Numbered from the stretch's first letter, positions 17,026 through 25,453 are shown. The stretch is DNA of 64,000 nt from Methylobacter luteus IMV-B-3098 (GCF_000427625.1 NZ_ATYJ01000014.1:248001-312000); one strand, 5' to 3'. Notes: generated from the sequence alone by a model not told the origin. Numbers and translations are program-made.

Positions 17026-18168
17026 TTAGTCTTCATGGTCCGTCAAACAGCAATCCGTGTAACGCCAGATCAGGTAAACGAAGTCTTCGCCCGTGCCGGG
17101 GATATTCCGCCACTCGCCCCACGTGAACGGCGTCTCTCCAAGGTAATGGCAGCAATTCTCACCAGGAACCACTTTCTCCACTATGCGGGTATGCCCTTCG
17201 GCATCCGTTTCCTGCGTGCTGATTTTTTCCGCTTTGGCTTCGGTCACCGGAAACAGCATGCTCATCTTGTATTGCTGCTTGGGAATCATGGGATAGAGGG
17301 TGCCGCTGCACAGCGCGTCATTACCGTAGGTTTTGTGAGCAAGGCCACGCCGATGCAGGGCAGCCAGCACTCTCGCAGAAAGCAGGCTACTGTCCCTGAC
17401 CGGTGAGCCATCGGAGGCGATATTGCCCGTGAACGGGTATAAGTTGCCCCAGCAGCCTGCGCACCACCACAAGGAGGTCATCGGCTGTGTTGCCGTCGTG
17501 ACCGCGCAATCCACGGCGCAGGCCGCCACCGCCAACGGATTGGCAAACGCCACGGCCTCCGGATTCAGGAAGAAGGCCAGCTCGTCCACGTTCCAGGTCG
17601 GGTCGATTTCCGACATGTACATCATGTCCATGTTTCTGAAACCGCCGGCATTGCAGCTATTCTGCACGAACAGGTCCAGCATCACGTACAAAGGGAAAGC
17701 CCAGTAATGGTAGTTGTAGAAGGTCTTGTCGGTACCGTCGCCTTCTACTTCTTTATGCCCACCCCACAAACGGACGCTGTTGTTGAATGAAATGCCGCCC
17801 AGTGCCGGCGAGCAGTAAGGTTTACGCACGACCTCAATCAGCCTGGCCGGCAACCAGGCGCCGCCGGTGACGCCCAGCGAGGGGATGCCATCGGCGTCAT
17901 TGCAGAAACAAAAGCTCTGCTCAGCCACATCATCCGGCAGATCATTGTCGTCGTCATAAATGGTAAAACCCAGGAGCCTTACCGGAAACAAACAGGTCCA
18001 GCACACTCCGGTAATCATTTTTTTGCCCCATAAGTCCGCATCGGGACACAGCAATTTCTCAGCGGAAACAGACTGGCTTTCAGTCGTATTGATGGGATCG
18101 ACTGCCATGGTGTCCCAGCTTGCAATCATTCCAAACAGAAGCAGTAGGGTAGAAGTGATTGTTCTCAT
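17026..18168 (-). CDS. traU: TraU-like periplasmic pilus assembly protein
   Basis: This encodes a 380-residue protein with signal peptide 1-22 (ending TMA). The body is cysteine-rich with TraU features (CPDADLWGKKMITGVCWTCLFPVRLLG, CNAGG, WWCAGCWGNLYPFTGNI). TraU is needed for DNA transfer and is held by disulfides. The ATG at 18168 is chosen because it lies 1 base after the preceding stop, with GGGAG upstream. A longer frame to 18210 would overlap the preceding gene. Confidence 0.87.
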   Translation of the reverse strand: MRTITSTLLLLFGMIASWDTMAVDPINTTESQSVSAEKLLCPDADLWGKKMITGVCWTCLFPVRLLGFTIYDDDNDLPDDVAEQSFCFCNDADGIPSLGVTGGAWLPARLIEVVRKPYCSPALGGISFNNSVRLWGGHKEVEGDGTDKTFYNYHYWAFPLYVMLDLFVQNSCNAGGFRNMDMMYMSEIDPTWNVDELAFFLNPEAVAFANPLAVAACAVDCAVTTATQPMTSLWWCAGCWGNLYPFTGNIASDGSPVRDSSLLSARVLAALHRRGLAHKTYGNDALCSGTLYPMIPKQQYKMSMLFPVTEAKAEKISTQETDAEGHTRIVEKVVPGENCCHYLGETPFTWGEWRNIPGTGEDFVYLIWRYTDCCLTDHED

Positions 18169-18169
18169 C

Positions 18170-19342
18170 TCAATGAAGCTCCCGGGCAGCGATTTCCCTG
18201 ACGACCACATGATCGCCTTCCCCTTCTATGACGGAAGGCAGCGCCTGGATCTTGAAGCGGTTAATCATGTCCTGGTTCAGCTTGTACAGCGGGCCGTTCA
18301 AGACATCCCCGGTCTCGTTGAAGTGATCCCAGCCTCTGTCCTTGTCGATTTGTGAAAACAGATAAATAACGGGCTTGTGCTTTTTGAGCGCTTCATCGCC
18401 GGCTTTTTTGGCGATCGCCACCTGCTTTTGGCTGGTCGCATCAAAAACAATGTAGACATTTCGCATCGGCATGATGGCCTGCGGATTGATTCTATCCCCT
18501 CTGGCGATGATTAACCGGCCGTCGGGATGGAAAATAGCCTGCGTCGACACGATGCTCATATCGACGTGGCTGTCGCGGTTTTTCTCGGCCGCCGGCAAAT
18601 TGAACGCATCCTGTCTTTTCCAGAAATTGGCCATGGCCTCGCGTCTTTGCTTATCCCAGTCCATGTGCTCCATCCGGCGCTGGATCTCCTCGATCATGTC
18701 GGGCTCCAGGATCCCAAAGGTGGGGCCTCGCTGGCCATGATCGCCGGGCTCCTGCTTGCTGAGCCACTCAAAGCCGGGCAGGCCTCGCGCTATCCGGGTC
18801 TTTCCCTCGGCATCCGTCTCGATCATGGTAGGCACGACATTCACGTTGAATCTTGTGAAAAGCGTGGGATCGATCACGGTGCCCGGCACCGGCTTCAGGT
18901 CTTTGACGATCGGGATCAGTTTCTTTGTGATCGATCCGGTATGGGTTCCTGGTTCCACGCCCCGGAATACCAGTACGGATTTCGAGGTGGCCGCTTCTTC
19001 AGCGGCGGCTCTGATTTCATGCGCTGGCATTGAAAAGGACACAAAAATCCATTTTCCTTGCACAGTGACGGGTTGCGGTTTATTGGGATCTCCGCCCGGG
19101 ACTTGTGCATTTCCGCCTGCAATCTGATTGCCGTCTTTCAACAGTTTTTCGAAAACAGGGCTTAACTGGGCCGGCTGGGTTTTCAGCCAGTCGGGAATCC
19201 TGCGGTTCATGTTGGGTTGTTGTTCTTTCATAAGCTGTTTGAGAAAAAAATCGTCCTCGCCCGCCCCGGCGATTGAGGACGACAGCAGCACCATGGCCGC
19301 TAAAAGATAACTAGAAAATCGGGTAGGCGCGGCCAATGACAT
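18170..19342 (-). CDS. trbC: TrbC-TraW fused pilus assembly protein
   Basis: This encodes a 390-residue exported protein (signal about 1-27, ending AGA). Residues about 90-230 resemble TrbC (WIFVSFSMPAHEIRAAAEEAA..., thioredoxin-like fold). Residues about 250-390 resemble the TraW C-terminal domain (FHPDGRLIIARGDRINPQAIMPMRNVYIVFD... then FKIQALPSVIEGEG). In F the two functions are separate genes lying near traU. Here one gene upstream of traU carries both, and no separate traW is seen. Both proteins act in the periplasm in pilus extension. Confidence 0.78.
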   Translation of the reverse strand: MSLAAPTRFSSYLLAAMVLLSSSIAGAGEDDFFLKQLMKEQQPNMNRRIPDWLKTQPAQLSPVFEKLLKDGNQIAGGNAQVPGGDPNKPQPVTVQGKWIFVSFSMPAHEIRAAAEEAATSKSVLVFRGVEPGTHTGSITKKLIPIVKDLKPVPGTVIDPTLFTRFNVNVVPTMIETDAEGKTRIARGLPGFEWLSKQEPGDHGQRGPTFGILEPDMIEEIQRRMEHMDWDKQRREAMANFWKRQDAFNLPAAEKNRDSHVDMSIVSTQAIFHPDGRLIIARGDRINPQAIMPMRNVYIVFDATSQKQVAIAKKAGDEALKKHKPVIYLFSQIDKDRGWDHFNETGDVLNGPLYKLNQDMINRFKIQALPSVIEGEGDHVVVREIAARELH

Positions 19343-19880
19343 CTTTTTTATCCACTAATCCGAGTAGGTTGTAACGGGAATCGAGGCTGTATTCGTGATC
19401 GCCGGCGACGAAGTATTTGCCCAGCTGGAGGGTGTTTTTGCCTTCGTGAAGCTCATCGTTCGGGAACAGCTTTCTGAGGCTAAGGCCGACCTCCTTGCCG
19501 ATCAGCGTGCGGTCAACCACTGTGAAATCCCGGCCTTTTCGGGTCACGATGTCACCGGGGCCGGCCAGCAGCCGCTTGGTGAAGATGTAGCCGTCCGGAT
19601 AAGGAGCGCCGTTGTGCCAGCGGAATGCTATCAATCCGCCTGTTTCCACTTTTTCATCCAGCGAAATCAGAAACAATCTGTAAGGCAGGCTGGGAGTCTG
19701 GTTGATGGCCAGCCGGTAGTTGGCGTGAATCACGCCATACAGCGCAGCCAACAAGGCCCAGGTAATGGCATGACTCTTGAAATGGTTCAGCAAGATCGGG
19801 CCAAAAAATTTGCTGCGTTCGATAAAGAGATCAACGGTTAAAGGCTGTTTTATCGGCTGCGGTTTATTCAATGTTGACAT
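19311..19880 (-). CDS. S26-family signal peptidase of the conjugation system (TraF/TrhF type)
   Basis: This encodes a 189-residue protein with an N-terminal membrane segment (about 38-52) and S26 motifs. The candidate catalytic Ser is Ser64 in NQTPSLPYRLF, and the candidate Lys is Lys102 in FTKRLLAGPGD. The box GKYFVAGDHEYSLDSRY is near the C-terminus. In IncP, SXT and H-type elements such peptidases process the pilin or other transfer proteins. The ATG at 19880 has AGAGGAAG in front. A longer frame to 19928 is less likely. The gene overlaps both neighbours, so expression is coupled. Confidence 0.83.
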   Translation of the reverse strand: MSTLNKPQPIKQPLTVDLFIERSKFFGPILLNHFKSHAITWALLAALYGVIHANYRLAINQTPSLPYRLFLISLDEKVETGGLIAFRWHNGAPYPDGYIFTKRLLAGPGDIVTRKGRDFTVVDRTLIGKEVGLSLRKLFPNDELHEGKNTLQLGKYFVAGDHEYSLDSRYNLLGLVDKKDVIGRAYPIF

Positions 19881-20166
19881 AGGCTTCCTCTGGGGCATGC
19901 AGAACGGATTGGGCGTCGAAAATAACAATGCCCTGCTCGATTAGGGGTTGGGTCGCTGACTTGATTTTGGTCATGAGCGCTTTGGCATCGTCTTCGGTTT
20001 GCGCCTGGTTGTTTTCCACGGCTTTTTTAACCAGTGTCTGCACATCGACAACGGCGATCTGGGCCGGGACGGGCGAAAAGGCGGCGGCATAATAGCCGCC
20101 TAATGCGCCGCAGAAGCCGCAAGACAATAACAACATGACCAGTTTGACGGGAGATAGTGGATTCAT
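19864..20166 (-). CDS. trbI: TrbI-like small membrane protein (F type)
   Basis: This encodes a 100-residue protein with one N-terminal membrane segment (about 8-28) and a conserved periplasmic part (IAVVDVQTLVKKAV and IKSATQPLIEQGIVIFDAQSVLHAP) characteristic of F-type TrbI, which affects pilus length and retraction. It is preceded by the TerD-like gene with a 3-base gap and overlaps the peptidase gene. Confidence 0.82.
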   Translation of the reverse strand: MNPLSPVKLVMLLLSCGFCGALGGYYAAAFSPVPAQIAVVDVQTLVKKAVENNQAQTEDDAKALMTKIKSATQPLIEQGIVIFDAQSVLHAPEEAYVNIE

Positions 20167-20169
20167 GAG

Positions 20170-20763
20170 CTAGCCTGCCGATAGTCCGTGCATGCGAACG
20201 AATTCCAGCAGTCCGCCCGTTAAACCGGTGCCGATGGCTTTAAATTTCCAGTCGCCGTTGTAACGGTAGATTTCCCCGGTAAGGACTGCGGTGTACTTTG
20301 AGTAGTCTTCGGTCAGGTCGTAGCGCCTGATTTCCTGGTCCGTGTCAGCATTCAGTACGCGCATGTAAGCGTTCAGGACCTGGCCGAAGTTTTGTTTTTT
20401 CTCGAGCGCCTTGTAGATCGATACGCACACCACGAGCCGGTGCTTATCGGCTGGCACCTGATCCAGCTGGATAAGAATGGACTCATCGTCGCCCTCCCCT
20501 TCCCCGGTTCGGTTATCGCCGGTATGACGGACTGAGCCGCAAACCGAAACCTGGTGGGCGGGGTTGTAAAAGATCAAATCCCGCTCGCTGCTGGCTTTGC
20601 CATCAGCGCCGACCATGATTAACGACACGTCCAGATCAAAGGTTTCCTGGTCGGACGCCCTGATATCCCAGCCGCATCCGATAAGGATGTTTTTTAAGCT
20701 GGGTTCCTCTTTGGTCAGGTTGATGTTTTCGCCTTTTTCAAGGCTGATGACTGGCGTATTCAT
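20170..20763 (-). CDS. TerD-family calcium-binding stress protein inside the transfer operon
   Basis: This encodes a 197-residue protein with the TerD/TerE/CABP1 fold signature: ISLEKGENINLTKEEPSLKNILIGCGWD, then FDLDVSLIMV, the acidic loop GDNRTGEGEGDDESILIQLDQVP and RYDLTEDYSKYTAVLTGEIYR. Family members bind Ca2+ through such acidic loops and occur in tellurite-resistance and stress clusters. Lone TerD genes within a tra operon are unusual. Its start overlaps the preceding gene's stop (ATGA) and its stop is 3 bases before trbI, so it is co-transcribed with transfer genes. Its job here is unknown. Confidence 0.85.
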   Translation of the reverse strand: MNTPVISLEKGENINLTKEEPSLKNILIGCGWDIRASDQETFDLDVSLIMVGADGKASSERDLIFYNPAHQVSVCGSVRHTGDNRTGEGEGDDESILIQLDQVPADKHRLVVCVSIYKALEKKQNFGQVLNAYMRVLNADTDQEIRRYDLTEDYSKYTAVLTGEIYRYNGDWKFKAIGTGLTGGLLEFVRMHGLSAG

Positions 20764-21068
20764 ATGCTTTCGCTCCTTAAGTAAATAGAAGTTGTGGAAG
20801 GGGTAACTTGTTTAACTATTCGGCAGATCGGGTGAACTTGCCTTGTCTTTATTGGAAAAACCAGATAGCGGGTCAGCGCCTCCAGCACGAAATACAGGCT
20901 GCGCAAACCCAGGATGGCAAAGATGACACTGACAATGGCAAACAAAATGCCGTGTTTCGATAGATGATCCGAACTGGTCCAATTTTCCTCCTCGATAAAA
21001 TTCTTTAACTCAACAGCAGAAGATCTTACGGGAAAAAAAAATTTTGCATCGGGTCGAAAGACGCGCAA
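20760..21068 (-). CDS. Small membrane protein, first gene of the terD-trbI-traN operon (start uncertain)
   Basis: The frame yields up to 102 residues with a hydrophobic stretch GILFAIVSVIFAILGLRSLYFVLEAL and a basic, polar tail. Its stop overlaps the terD start. The furthest upstream start is a TTG at 21068, inside the conserved element, which cannot be right if that element is a promoter. No in-frame ATG or GTG lies further down. A GAGGAGG box at about 20989-20995 suggests initiation near there at a non-standard codon. Product unrecognised. Confidence 0.5.
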   Translation of the reverse strand: MRVFRPDAKFFFPVRSSAVELKNFIEEENWTSSDHLSKHGILFAIVSVIFAILGLRSLYFVLEALTRYLVFPIKTRQVHPICRIVKQVTPSTTSIYLRSESI

Positions 21069-21088
21069 AAAACGACTGTTTTGATTTT
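21051..21088 (-). promoter_or_regulatory. Conserved upstream element, copy D (before the terD-traN operon)
   Basis: The element at 21051-21074 is followed by ACTGTTTTGATTTT and preceded by TTTGCATC, identical to copy B across that stretch. It is placed upstream of the small membrane protein/terD/trbI/traN unit and about 400 bases from the divergent activator genes. Confidence 0.6.
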
Positions 21089-21485
21089 GGGAAGTTAAAT
21101 AGGGAGGAAAAATCCGGATTTTTGGGCCTGATCTAAAAAATCCACAGTGATCAAAAATTTAAGTACCAAGCATTTTTTTCGATTTGCCCCTTGCGTTATT
21201 TTTTTTGTGGTTATCATAGATTGGATGAAAACTCTGAAAGCTGTATTTCCCAAAGCTTCCGCCGGATCGTTGCGTTTTTTGCAATCTTTTGGCCTTTAGT
21301 TTTGCCGTGTTTTCATTCAGAATTTAAGCACTTTTTAAGGTTCTAATAAGTTATTGGGTAATAGAGACTCATATACCACTAAAACCGCCACGCCGAAATC
21401 AAGCCATTTGAGTCAGCCGGCAGCTTTGTTATTCGCTTGTAATGGAACCTTGAAGTAACTTTCGTTTTAGTAAGGGAGCAAAACT
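21089..21485. promoter_or_regulatory. Divergent intergenic region between the transfer operon and the activator genes
   Basis: This is 400 bases of AT-rich DNA with no open frame of note. It must contain the promoter for the plus-strand flhD/flhC-like genes. A clear ribosome site (AAGGGAGC) lies a few bases before the first start at 21486. I could not identify a convincing -35/-10 pair by eye. Confidence 0.4.
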
Positions 21486-21824
21486 ATGAACGCAATAAAC
21501 CGAGATCTAACCACCATCAATTTTCAATTTTTGATGTTGGTTCGTGAGTGTGCTAAACGTAATATTCTTGAAGCCATCTGGCGATTCCGAATGGATAAGT
21601 CTGATGCGGAAAGAATATCGGATATGTCTCTTGATCAGATCCAAGACCTGGCTGCCTGCGGCCGGTCCACTCTGGCCATATCACCGTTACCAGAAACGCC
21701 GGCCCATCATATACCGGCCAATGTTGTCGCTGCGTTATTGCCCATTCCGGAAGCACCGTCTTCCGAGCGGACCTCGGAAGACGCTGGCCTCCCATTCTCA
21801 GCTAACGGGGGCCATGCTGAATGA
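21486..21824 (+). CDS. FlhD-like transcriptional activator subunit (first pair)
   Basis: This encodes a 112-residue protein. Residues about 8-62 align in pattern with the FlhD core (NFQFLMLVRECAKRNILEAIWRFRMDKSDAERISDMSLDQIQDLAACGR). A proline-rich tail of unknown role follows. FlhD-type proteins pair with FlhC-type proteins. In SXT/R391 and IncC elements the homologues SetD/SetC and AcaD/AcaC are the master activators of transfer. The stop overlaps the start of the FlhC-like gene (ATGA), indicating a two-subunit complex. Confidence 0.8.
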   Translation: MNAINRDLTTINFQFLMLVRECAKRNILEAIWRFRMDKSDAERISDMSLDQIQDLAACGRSTLAISPLPETPAHHIPANVVAALLPIPEAPSSERTSEDAGLPFSANGGHAE

Positions 21825-22471
21825 ACGCTATACTGGCACGCGAAAATACTTTAGACGTTACGCATCTGCGTTTAACGCCCAAGGAGACTGATATCCTGGG
21901 GATGAAACGAAAGCTGAATCTGGCTACCGGCATTATAAAAAAGGAGGGGCGTCCGACGATCGTGCGAGCTGTTTGCCGAATCTCCAAAGCGTCAGCGGTG
22001 CAGCTGTATAAGGAAATACACGGTAAGGGCCCAAGTTCCGGCTTACTGCCCTACGATCCGGAATGGGTCATGAAATCGCCGGAAAATTGTCTGCACGCCT
22101 CCGTCTATTGCAACATTCATGAGACGTTGGTTCGTGCCGAGACAGATGCCTGGCGAGGGGAAATTTTTCTTGAAGCGTATGAACGCTATGAGGAAACGTT
22201 CGCCTTCAGGCGCCAACCGGTGCTGCTTAATATCAACCGTGCCTGGTTCATTGAGCGGCAAATCAGCCTGTCAGACGTTAGTCGAATGAGCTGCGGCCGA
22301 TGTAATTACACTTACGCCACCATCAAGGAATACCCGGAAGGCTACAAGTTCTGTCCGATCTGCGATGCCACTATCGATTCGCTCGGGCGCCAGAAATGGC
22401 GCAAGGTGAATTTTGGGGTATGCGGCGGTCACAACAGGATCAAAAAGTCTTTATATCTCGAAGCCGTTTAA
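21821..22471 (+). CDS. FlhC-like transcriptional activator subunit (first pair)
   Basis: This encodes a 216-residue protein with the FlhC layout. A helical DNA-contacting N-terminal half includes RPTIVRAVCRISKASAVQLYKEIHGKGPSSG. A C-terminal zinc site consists of Cys158, Cys161, Cys178 and Cys181 (CGRC...CPIC). It presumably forms a heteromultimer with the FlhD-like product encoded just upstream and activates the tra promoters. The C-terminus ends in a basic KWRKVNFGVCGGHNRIKK stretch. Confidence 0.85.
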   Translation: MNAILARENTLDVTHLRLTPKETDILGMKRKLNLATGIIKKEGRPTIVRAVCRISKASAVQLYKEIHGKGPSSGLLPYDPEWVMKSPENCLHASVYCNIHETLVRAETDAWRGEIFLEAYERYEETFAFRRQPVLLNINRAWFIERQISLSDVSRMSCGRCNYTYATIKEYPEGYKFCPICDATIDSLGRQKWRKVNFGVCGGHNRIKKSLYLEAV

Positions 22472-22485
22472 GAAAAGGATTGCTC

Positions 22486-23094
22486 ATGATTTCTTTGAAG
22501 GAGTTTTTCAAGCGAAACACAAAAAATGCCCACGGCTCACGGCTCGCCAAACTGGTATCGACAGAGCTGTACCTGTCAAAAGAGCCGTGCGAGATCGATT
22601 TTGCCGATGTCTCGCACTTGTCGCCTGTTTTTTTTCAGGATTTTATCTTTCCGCTAGTCCTTGAATTTGGCTCTCAAACGCTGAGCGCCCGGCTGAAATT
22701 TGCCAATCTGCGGGAGGAACATATAAACGCCTATCGGACAGCGTGTAATCAAACTACTGATCATATCGACAAGCTTTTGGCCCAGGACGTCCGGCCGTTT
22801 GGCGAGATTTCGGATCTAACCTGCGAACTGCTGATCAAGGCGCGGGAGTTGTCGAGAAACGATCCGGCCACGGCGAAAATCATTTTCGGCATCAACCACA
22901 GCATGATCGATTTTTTCGCCAACATGGACATGGAGCAAATCCGACGGGTGGCCGGCTCAGGCGTTATTTGCTTCGAGCCCCGGTTTACGCCTGAGTTTGC
23001 TGCGAAACTGGCTGCGCTTGAAGCGCATGAAATGGATGTTTTTCTGCATGTCGTGGGTGGACTGGAGGACACGTATGAGCCAGCCTACGCTTGA
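22486..23094 (+). CDS. STAS-like (DUF4325-type) domain fused to an FlhD-like domain (second pair)
   Basis: This encodes a 202-residue protein. Residues about 1-88 have the pattern of the STAS-like DUF4325 domain: a glycine/arginine start (NAHGSRLAKLVSTELYLSKEPCEIDFADVSHLSPVFFQDFIFPLV) ending in a hydrophobic strand and NLREEHI. Residues about 110-166 resemble the FlhD core (LTCELLIKARELSRNDPATAKIIFGINHSMIDFFANMDMEQIRRVAGSGVICFE). The fusion is unlike ordinary FlhD, SetD or AcaD. The ATG at 22486 follows AAAAGGA. The stop overlaps the following FlhC-like start. The STAS-like assignment is by eye and less certain than the FlhD part. Confidence 0.68.
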   Translation: MISLKEFFKRNTKNAHGSRLAKLVSTELYLSKEPCEIDFADVSHLSPVFFQDFIFPLVLEFGSQTLSARLKFANLREEHINAYRTACNQTTDHIDKLLAQDVRPFGEISDLTCELLIKARELSRNDPATAKIIFGINHSMIDFFANMDMEQIRRVAGSGVICFEPRFTPEFAAKLAALEAHEMDVFLHVVGGLEDTYEPAYA

Positions 23095-23536
23095 TCAGTA
23101 CCATTTGGCCTTGGAGATGCTGGCTTACAAGGCGCGCATCTCCATTGTGTCGAAGGCTACGGGCTTGCCGCCGGCCCTTTTGCGCCGGGAATATGTGCGA
23201 ATGCACCAGAAATCGCCGTCTTGTGGGGCGATGAAAACGACGCCCCAGTTTTTCTTCAAGAAGTTCTCACGCCATAAGGAAGCTACGCTGTTCACGTTCT
23301 TTTACAGTCTGGAGCCCGAATCGAACCTGTGTAAGAAGTTGATGAATGCCTATAAACGGTATACCGCTTACATCAAAGCCGTCTGGCACGACGAGCCACT
23401 GATCGATTTCTCGGATGCCTGGTTTATCTCAGGATGGCATGATTCCGGCGATCTGCGCTTGGTGCGTTGCAGTCATTGCCGCAGCATAAAGCTTATCAAT
23501 AAAGAATATAACCTTTGCTGCGTTTGTAGGTTTTAA
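23075..23536 (+). CDS. FlhC-like transcriptional activator subunit (second pair)
   Basis: This encodes a 153-residue protein with N-terminal helices (ISIVSKATGLPPALLRREYVRMHQKSPSCG, compare the first FlhC-like protein) and a C-terminal zinc site of Cys132, Cys135, Cys148 and Cys151. It is shorter than the first copy and than FlhC (about 190). The start at 23075 has GGAGG in front and overlaps the end of the STAS-FlhD gene by 20 bases. It is the last backbone gene before the island boundary at 23572. Confidence 0.82.
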   Translation: MSQPTLDQYHLALEMLAYKARISIVSKATGLPPALLRREYVRMHQKSPSCGAMKTTPQFFFKKFSRHKEATLFTFFYSLEPESNLCKKLMNAYKRYTAYIKAVWHDEPLIDFSDAWFISGWHDSGDLRLVRCSHCRSIKLINKEYNLCCVCRF

Positions 23537-23571
23537 TCGACTAGGTAACGAAGTCCTTGAACGAATATGGG

Positions 23572-23622
23572 TTTGTTGGTGGGCCGTGTGCGATTCGAAC
23601 GCACGACCATCGCATTAAAAGT
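23572..23622 (-). repeat. attL: Island attachment site, left: 3' part of a tRNA-Lys(TTT) gene
   Basis: On the minus strand this reads ACTTTTAATGCG (anticodon loop with TTT), variable loop, T-arm GTGCG-TTCGAAT-CGCAC, acceptor end and CCA. The 5' half of a tRNA is absent, so it is not a functional gene. It matches 57282-57332 over 51 bases with three differences. Two of these are a compensating pair in the T-stem. Confidence 0.85.
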
Positions 23623-23738
23623 TCGAGGCTAAAGTCTATTAGAAAACTGCATACTACTTATAACATCCTTTAATCAATAGGATAGATCACATTTAAAAGC
23701 GTGTAAAGTTGTTAAAAGTAGTATGAGGAAAAATAAAC

Positions 23739-23759
23739 TACTGTAGTTTTTACTGTAGT
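23739..23759 (+). promoter_or_regulatory. Putative integrase arm-type sites, left end
   Basis: TACTGTAGT occurs twice in tandem (23739-23747 and 23751-23759), just inside the left attachment repeat. Related 9-mers occur next to the integrase gene at 57196-57218. The 12-base spacing suggests cooperative integrase binding. This is inference from position and similarity. Confidence 0.4.
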
Positions 23760-24033
23760 TTTACTGGCATAAAAAACCAGCCTAAGCCGATTCTCTCTTT
23801 AGAGTTTGTGGTTTGTGCATATTCTGGCCCAACCTGAACACCTATTCTGATTCAATCTGAACACTGATTCTGATCGAAGTTGAACACTGATTCTGATTTC
23901 AAGCTGAACACTTTTTGGAGATTTTCCGGAATCAGTGTTCAAGATGCCGGAATCACTGTTCAGATTGCCAGAATCATTTCTAACGCATTGTTTTGTTCAA
24001 CCTTAGTATCCTGTTCCGATTTTTGGAAAGGAT

Positions 24034-25409
24034 ATGTCAGCCCAACGAATTGCAATGCGAAAAATCAGAGAAGTTTTACGACTGCGCCTCAGTGCCGAAT
24101 TGAGCATCCGGCAAATCAGCGCCGGCACCAAGATCAGTATCGGCAGTATCCAGAACATCCTCAAGCTGGCCGAACAGCACCAGCTCTGCTGGCCGCTGCC
24201 GGATGATCTGGACGACCAGGCCCTGGCGTTGAGGTTATATCCAGGATCCGATGCCCGGCCTGCCAGAAAATTTCAGCAGCCGGTGTGGTCGGAGATTCAT
24301 CAGGAACTGAAGAAAAAAGGCGTGACCAAGCAGTTGCTGTGGGAAGAATATACCCGACAGTATCCGAACCGCTGTTACAGCTACTCGCAGTTCTGCGCCC
24401 GCTATGCCGACTGGTTGAAGCGGCAGCAGCGCTCCATGCGGCAAACGCATCGGGCCGGCGACAAGCTGTTCATCGATTATGCCGGCCCGACCGTGCCCAT
24501 CATCTGCGCTGGCGGCGAGATCCGCCCGGCCAGTATCTTTGTCGCGGTGCTGGGCGCTTCCAGTTACACCTATGCCGAAGCCACCTGGAGCCAGAGTCTG
24601 CCGGACTGGCTGGGCAGCCATGTGCGGGCCTTCGAGTTTTTCGGCGGCTGTCCGGCACTGTTGGTGCCCGATAATCTGAAAAGCGGGGTCAGCAAGGCTT
24701 GCCGCTATGAGCCGGAGCTCAATCCGGCCTATCAGCAGCTGGCCGCCCATTACGGAGTGGCCGTGCTGCCGGCCCGGCCTTATAAGCCCAAAGACAAAGC
24801 CAAGGCCGAAGTCGGCGTGCAACTGGTCGAGCGCTGGATCCTGGCCCGGCTGCGCCATCAGACATTTTTCTCGCTGGCCGAACTGAATCAGTGCATCCGA
24901 GCCCGGCTGGCCGAACTGAACGATAAGCCGTTCAAGCAGTGGCCGGGCAGTCGCCGGCAATGGTTCGAGCAACTGGATCAACCGGCGCTGGCACCGTTGC
25001 CGAAACATGCCTATCGCTATATTGCGATCAAGACGGTCCGGGTCGCTATCGATTACCATGTCCCGTACGAGCAGCACTGGTATTCAGTCCCGCATCACTG
25101 CGTCGGCGAGCCGGTGGAGATTCATGCCGGCGAGCGCTTGTCTGGGTGAACGCTCAGTTAAACCGTCAACAGCATCCGGAACAGGCCTACCGCGTCTGTT
25201 TGGGTTTGCTGAATCTGCAGCGTAGCTATCCGCCCGAACGTTTGAACCGGGCCTGCGCCCTCGCCAATCGGGAGGGCCTGTATCGATTGAAAAACATCAA
25301 AGCCATTCTGCTCAGTCACCGTGATCAGTTACCGGATCCCATGTTTGTGCAAACCTCTTTACTTCCCCAGGATCATGAAAATATTCGCGGACCTGACAGT
25401 TTTCACTGA
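24034..25409 (+). pseudogene. istA: istA transposase gene with a frameshifting internal deletion
   Basis: The first 371 codons (to 25149) give an IS21 transposase. It has an N-terminal helix-turn-helix (AELSIRQISAGTKISIGSIQNIL) and a DDE core: Asp in KLFIDYAGP, Asp in LLVPDNLKSG, Glu in KAKAEVGVQ. At 25137-25147 the frame runs from HAGERL into an early stop. The true C-terminus (WVNAQLNRQQHPEQAYRVCLGLLNL...) continues in another frame to 25409. The join lacks the usual ~60 residues between these parts, so an internal deletion has occurred. The catalytic triad is intact but the C-terminal domain is not attached. Confidence 0.82.
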
Positions 25410-25453
25410 AGTCCGTTTGCCCCATAAACGATTAACCCAAGGATTACCCAAAA

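Noticed and set aside
23572-23622. Possible tRNA-Lys gene (also at 57282-57332)
   Set aside because: Only the anticodon-loop-to-CCA part is present; no D-arm or 5' acceptor strand lies within 100 bases on the correct side, so both are attachment-site fragments.
23816-23950. Tandem ~22-bp repeats at the left end of the IS21 element considered as a CRISPR-like array
   Set aside because: Units are imperfect, only four, without spacers of constant length, and are matched in inverted orientation at the other IS end, so they are subterminal transposase sites.
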